From contig JAHFSN010000181.1 of NCBI GenBank assembly GCA_023265735.1, forward strand, positions 1 to 5,298: a DNA stretch of 5,298 nt, in the 5' to 3' direction. The notes beneath the pieces were generated by a model, which saw only the letters and a program-made list of their open reading frames with translations, searched no databases and was not told where the DNA came from. The position numbers were made by a program, and so were the translations under genes. The DNA is from Spirochaetaceae bacterium (lineage in GTDB: Bacteria > Spirochaetota > Spirochaetia > JABEVK01). Numbering within the stretch: position 1 is the first letter of the stretch; every line of letters begins with the position of its first letter. Positions 4,744-5,298 of this stretch are shown here, one piece after another.

Positions 4744-5298
4744 AAGGAGCGGCTCCAGGGCTTCCAACCGGGGCACCGCAATCTTGAGTCGACGCGCCTC
4801 TGCGAGAAGGTCCTCCACCATCTCCCTGCGCTCGGCGTCTTCCCCCGATTCCCAGATGACCCTCACCGCCGCCTGGGACCCCAGCGTGGTCTGAAGGATG
4901 AGGCCGCCCAGCCAGGCAGGGGTTCGAAAAGGTGCCATCTCCTCGCGGAAGGGGGCCAGATCGACGCCCCGGGCGGCAATGACGGAAAAAAGTTCCCGGA
5001 TGATGAGGATGGCCTTCTTCAACTGGACAGGGGAATTCATGAGGCGCACGACAGAGCCAGCATCGAGGGCCTGGGCAGCCATTCCCGTGCCCACGGCAAA
5101 CTGCAGCCAGAGCCAGTCGCGGAAATGGGGGTGCTCGACGACTTGGAACCCCGATTGCTGGAGGAGGGATTTGACTTCCTCTTCCTCCTGGGAATGCTCT
5201 GTCCCCACGCCGAGGTGCACGTTGGCCAAGAGGGCCCCCGAAAGGAGGTCGTCCTCGACGGTGCCTCCTGCCGAAGGGAAGGCCCAAACCAGCCGCAG
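4720..5298 (-). CDS. Ketopantoate-reductase-like protein, C-terminal part (partial)
   Basis: The right window edge cuts this gene, and 192 residues up to the TAG stop are visible. The TTG at 5229 is not the true start, because the frame stays open to 5298 and encodes protein-like sequence (LVWAFPSAGGTVEDD). The FPSAGG block resembles the segment linking the NAD(P)-binding and C-terminal domains of 2-dehydropantoate 2-reductase relatives (ApbA/PanE). It is followed by a helical region like the ApbA_C domain: DWLWLQFAVGTGMAAQALDAGS, MNSPVQLKKAILIIRELFSVIAARGVDL, then a helical tail ending LEPLLSEGEPDA. Classical enzymes reduce ketopantoate to pantoate for coenzyme A synthesis. Here the usual helix with catalytic Lys and Asn (K-L-x-x-N) reads WLQFAVG, and the S-M-x-x-D and G-R-x-T-E-[IL] motifs are not apparent, so this is probably a divergent homologue with another substrate. 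The nucleotide-binding half is outside the window. It overlaps the barrel gene tail-to-tail. Confidence 0.7.
   Translation of the reverse strand: MRLVWAFPSAGGTVEDDLLSGALLANVHLGVGTEHSQEEEEVKSLLQQSGFQVVEHPHFRDWLWLQFAVGTGMAAQALDAGSVVRLMNSPVQLKKAILIIRELFSVIAARGVDLAPFREEMAPFRTPAWLGGLILQTTLGSQAAVRVIWESGEDAERREMVEDLLAEARRLKIAVPRLEALEPLLSEGEPDA

Overview
The window looks like ordinary chromosomal DNA from a GC-rich bacterium (roughly 60% G+C by eye, with G/C strongly preferred at third codon positions). It holds five protein genes packed almost edge to edge, plus one partial gene's worth of sequence at the right end counted among them, so six coding regions in all when the membrane protein on the left is included: five complete and one cut by the window end. 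No RNA gene, mobile element, CRISPR array or prophage signature is visible. Gene content suggests a spirochaete of the free-living, high-GC kind. The clues are an archaeal/eukaryotic-type prolyl-tRNA synthetase, a secreted DUF2259-type protein, and a lipoprotein plus a small outer-membrane-barrel candidate directly behind proS. This assignment rests on remembered family distributions, not on a search.

Layout. On the minus strand, 54-827 encodes an integral membrane protein with about eight hydrophobic segments and no recognised family. A 94-base divergent gap (828-921) separates it from a plus-strand gene (922-1638) for a secreted DUF2259-like protein with a good Shine-Dalgarno sequence. After 48 bases comes proS (1687-3123). 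Its stop overlaps the start of a predicted lipoprotein gene (3123-4082) in a TGATG junction. After 25 more bases comes a 211-residue protein with a signal peptide and a C-terminal Phe (4108-4743), typical of outer-membrane beta-barrels. A partial minus-strand gene (4720 to the right edge) encodes the C-terminal part of a ketopantoate-reductase-like protein and overlaps the barrel gene tail-to-tail by 24 bases.

How they fit together. Four of the six products are predicted to be in the envelope (membrane protein, secreted protein, lipoprotein, barrel), and a translation enzyme sits among them. The plus-strand genes from 922 to 4743 could be one transcription unit, but proS and the barrel gene each have a -10-like hexamer a few bases before the ATG and no Shine-Dalgarno sequence, which suggests internal promoters giving leaderless mRNAs. 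The left membrane gene may do the same. That pattern, the coupling of proS to an envelope lipoprotein gene, and a reductase-like protein lacking the usual catalytic residues are the points most worth checking. I found no clear evidence for a wholly new biological system here.
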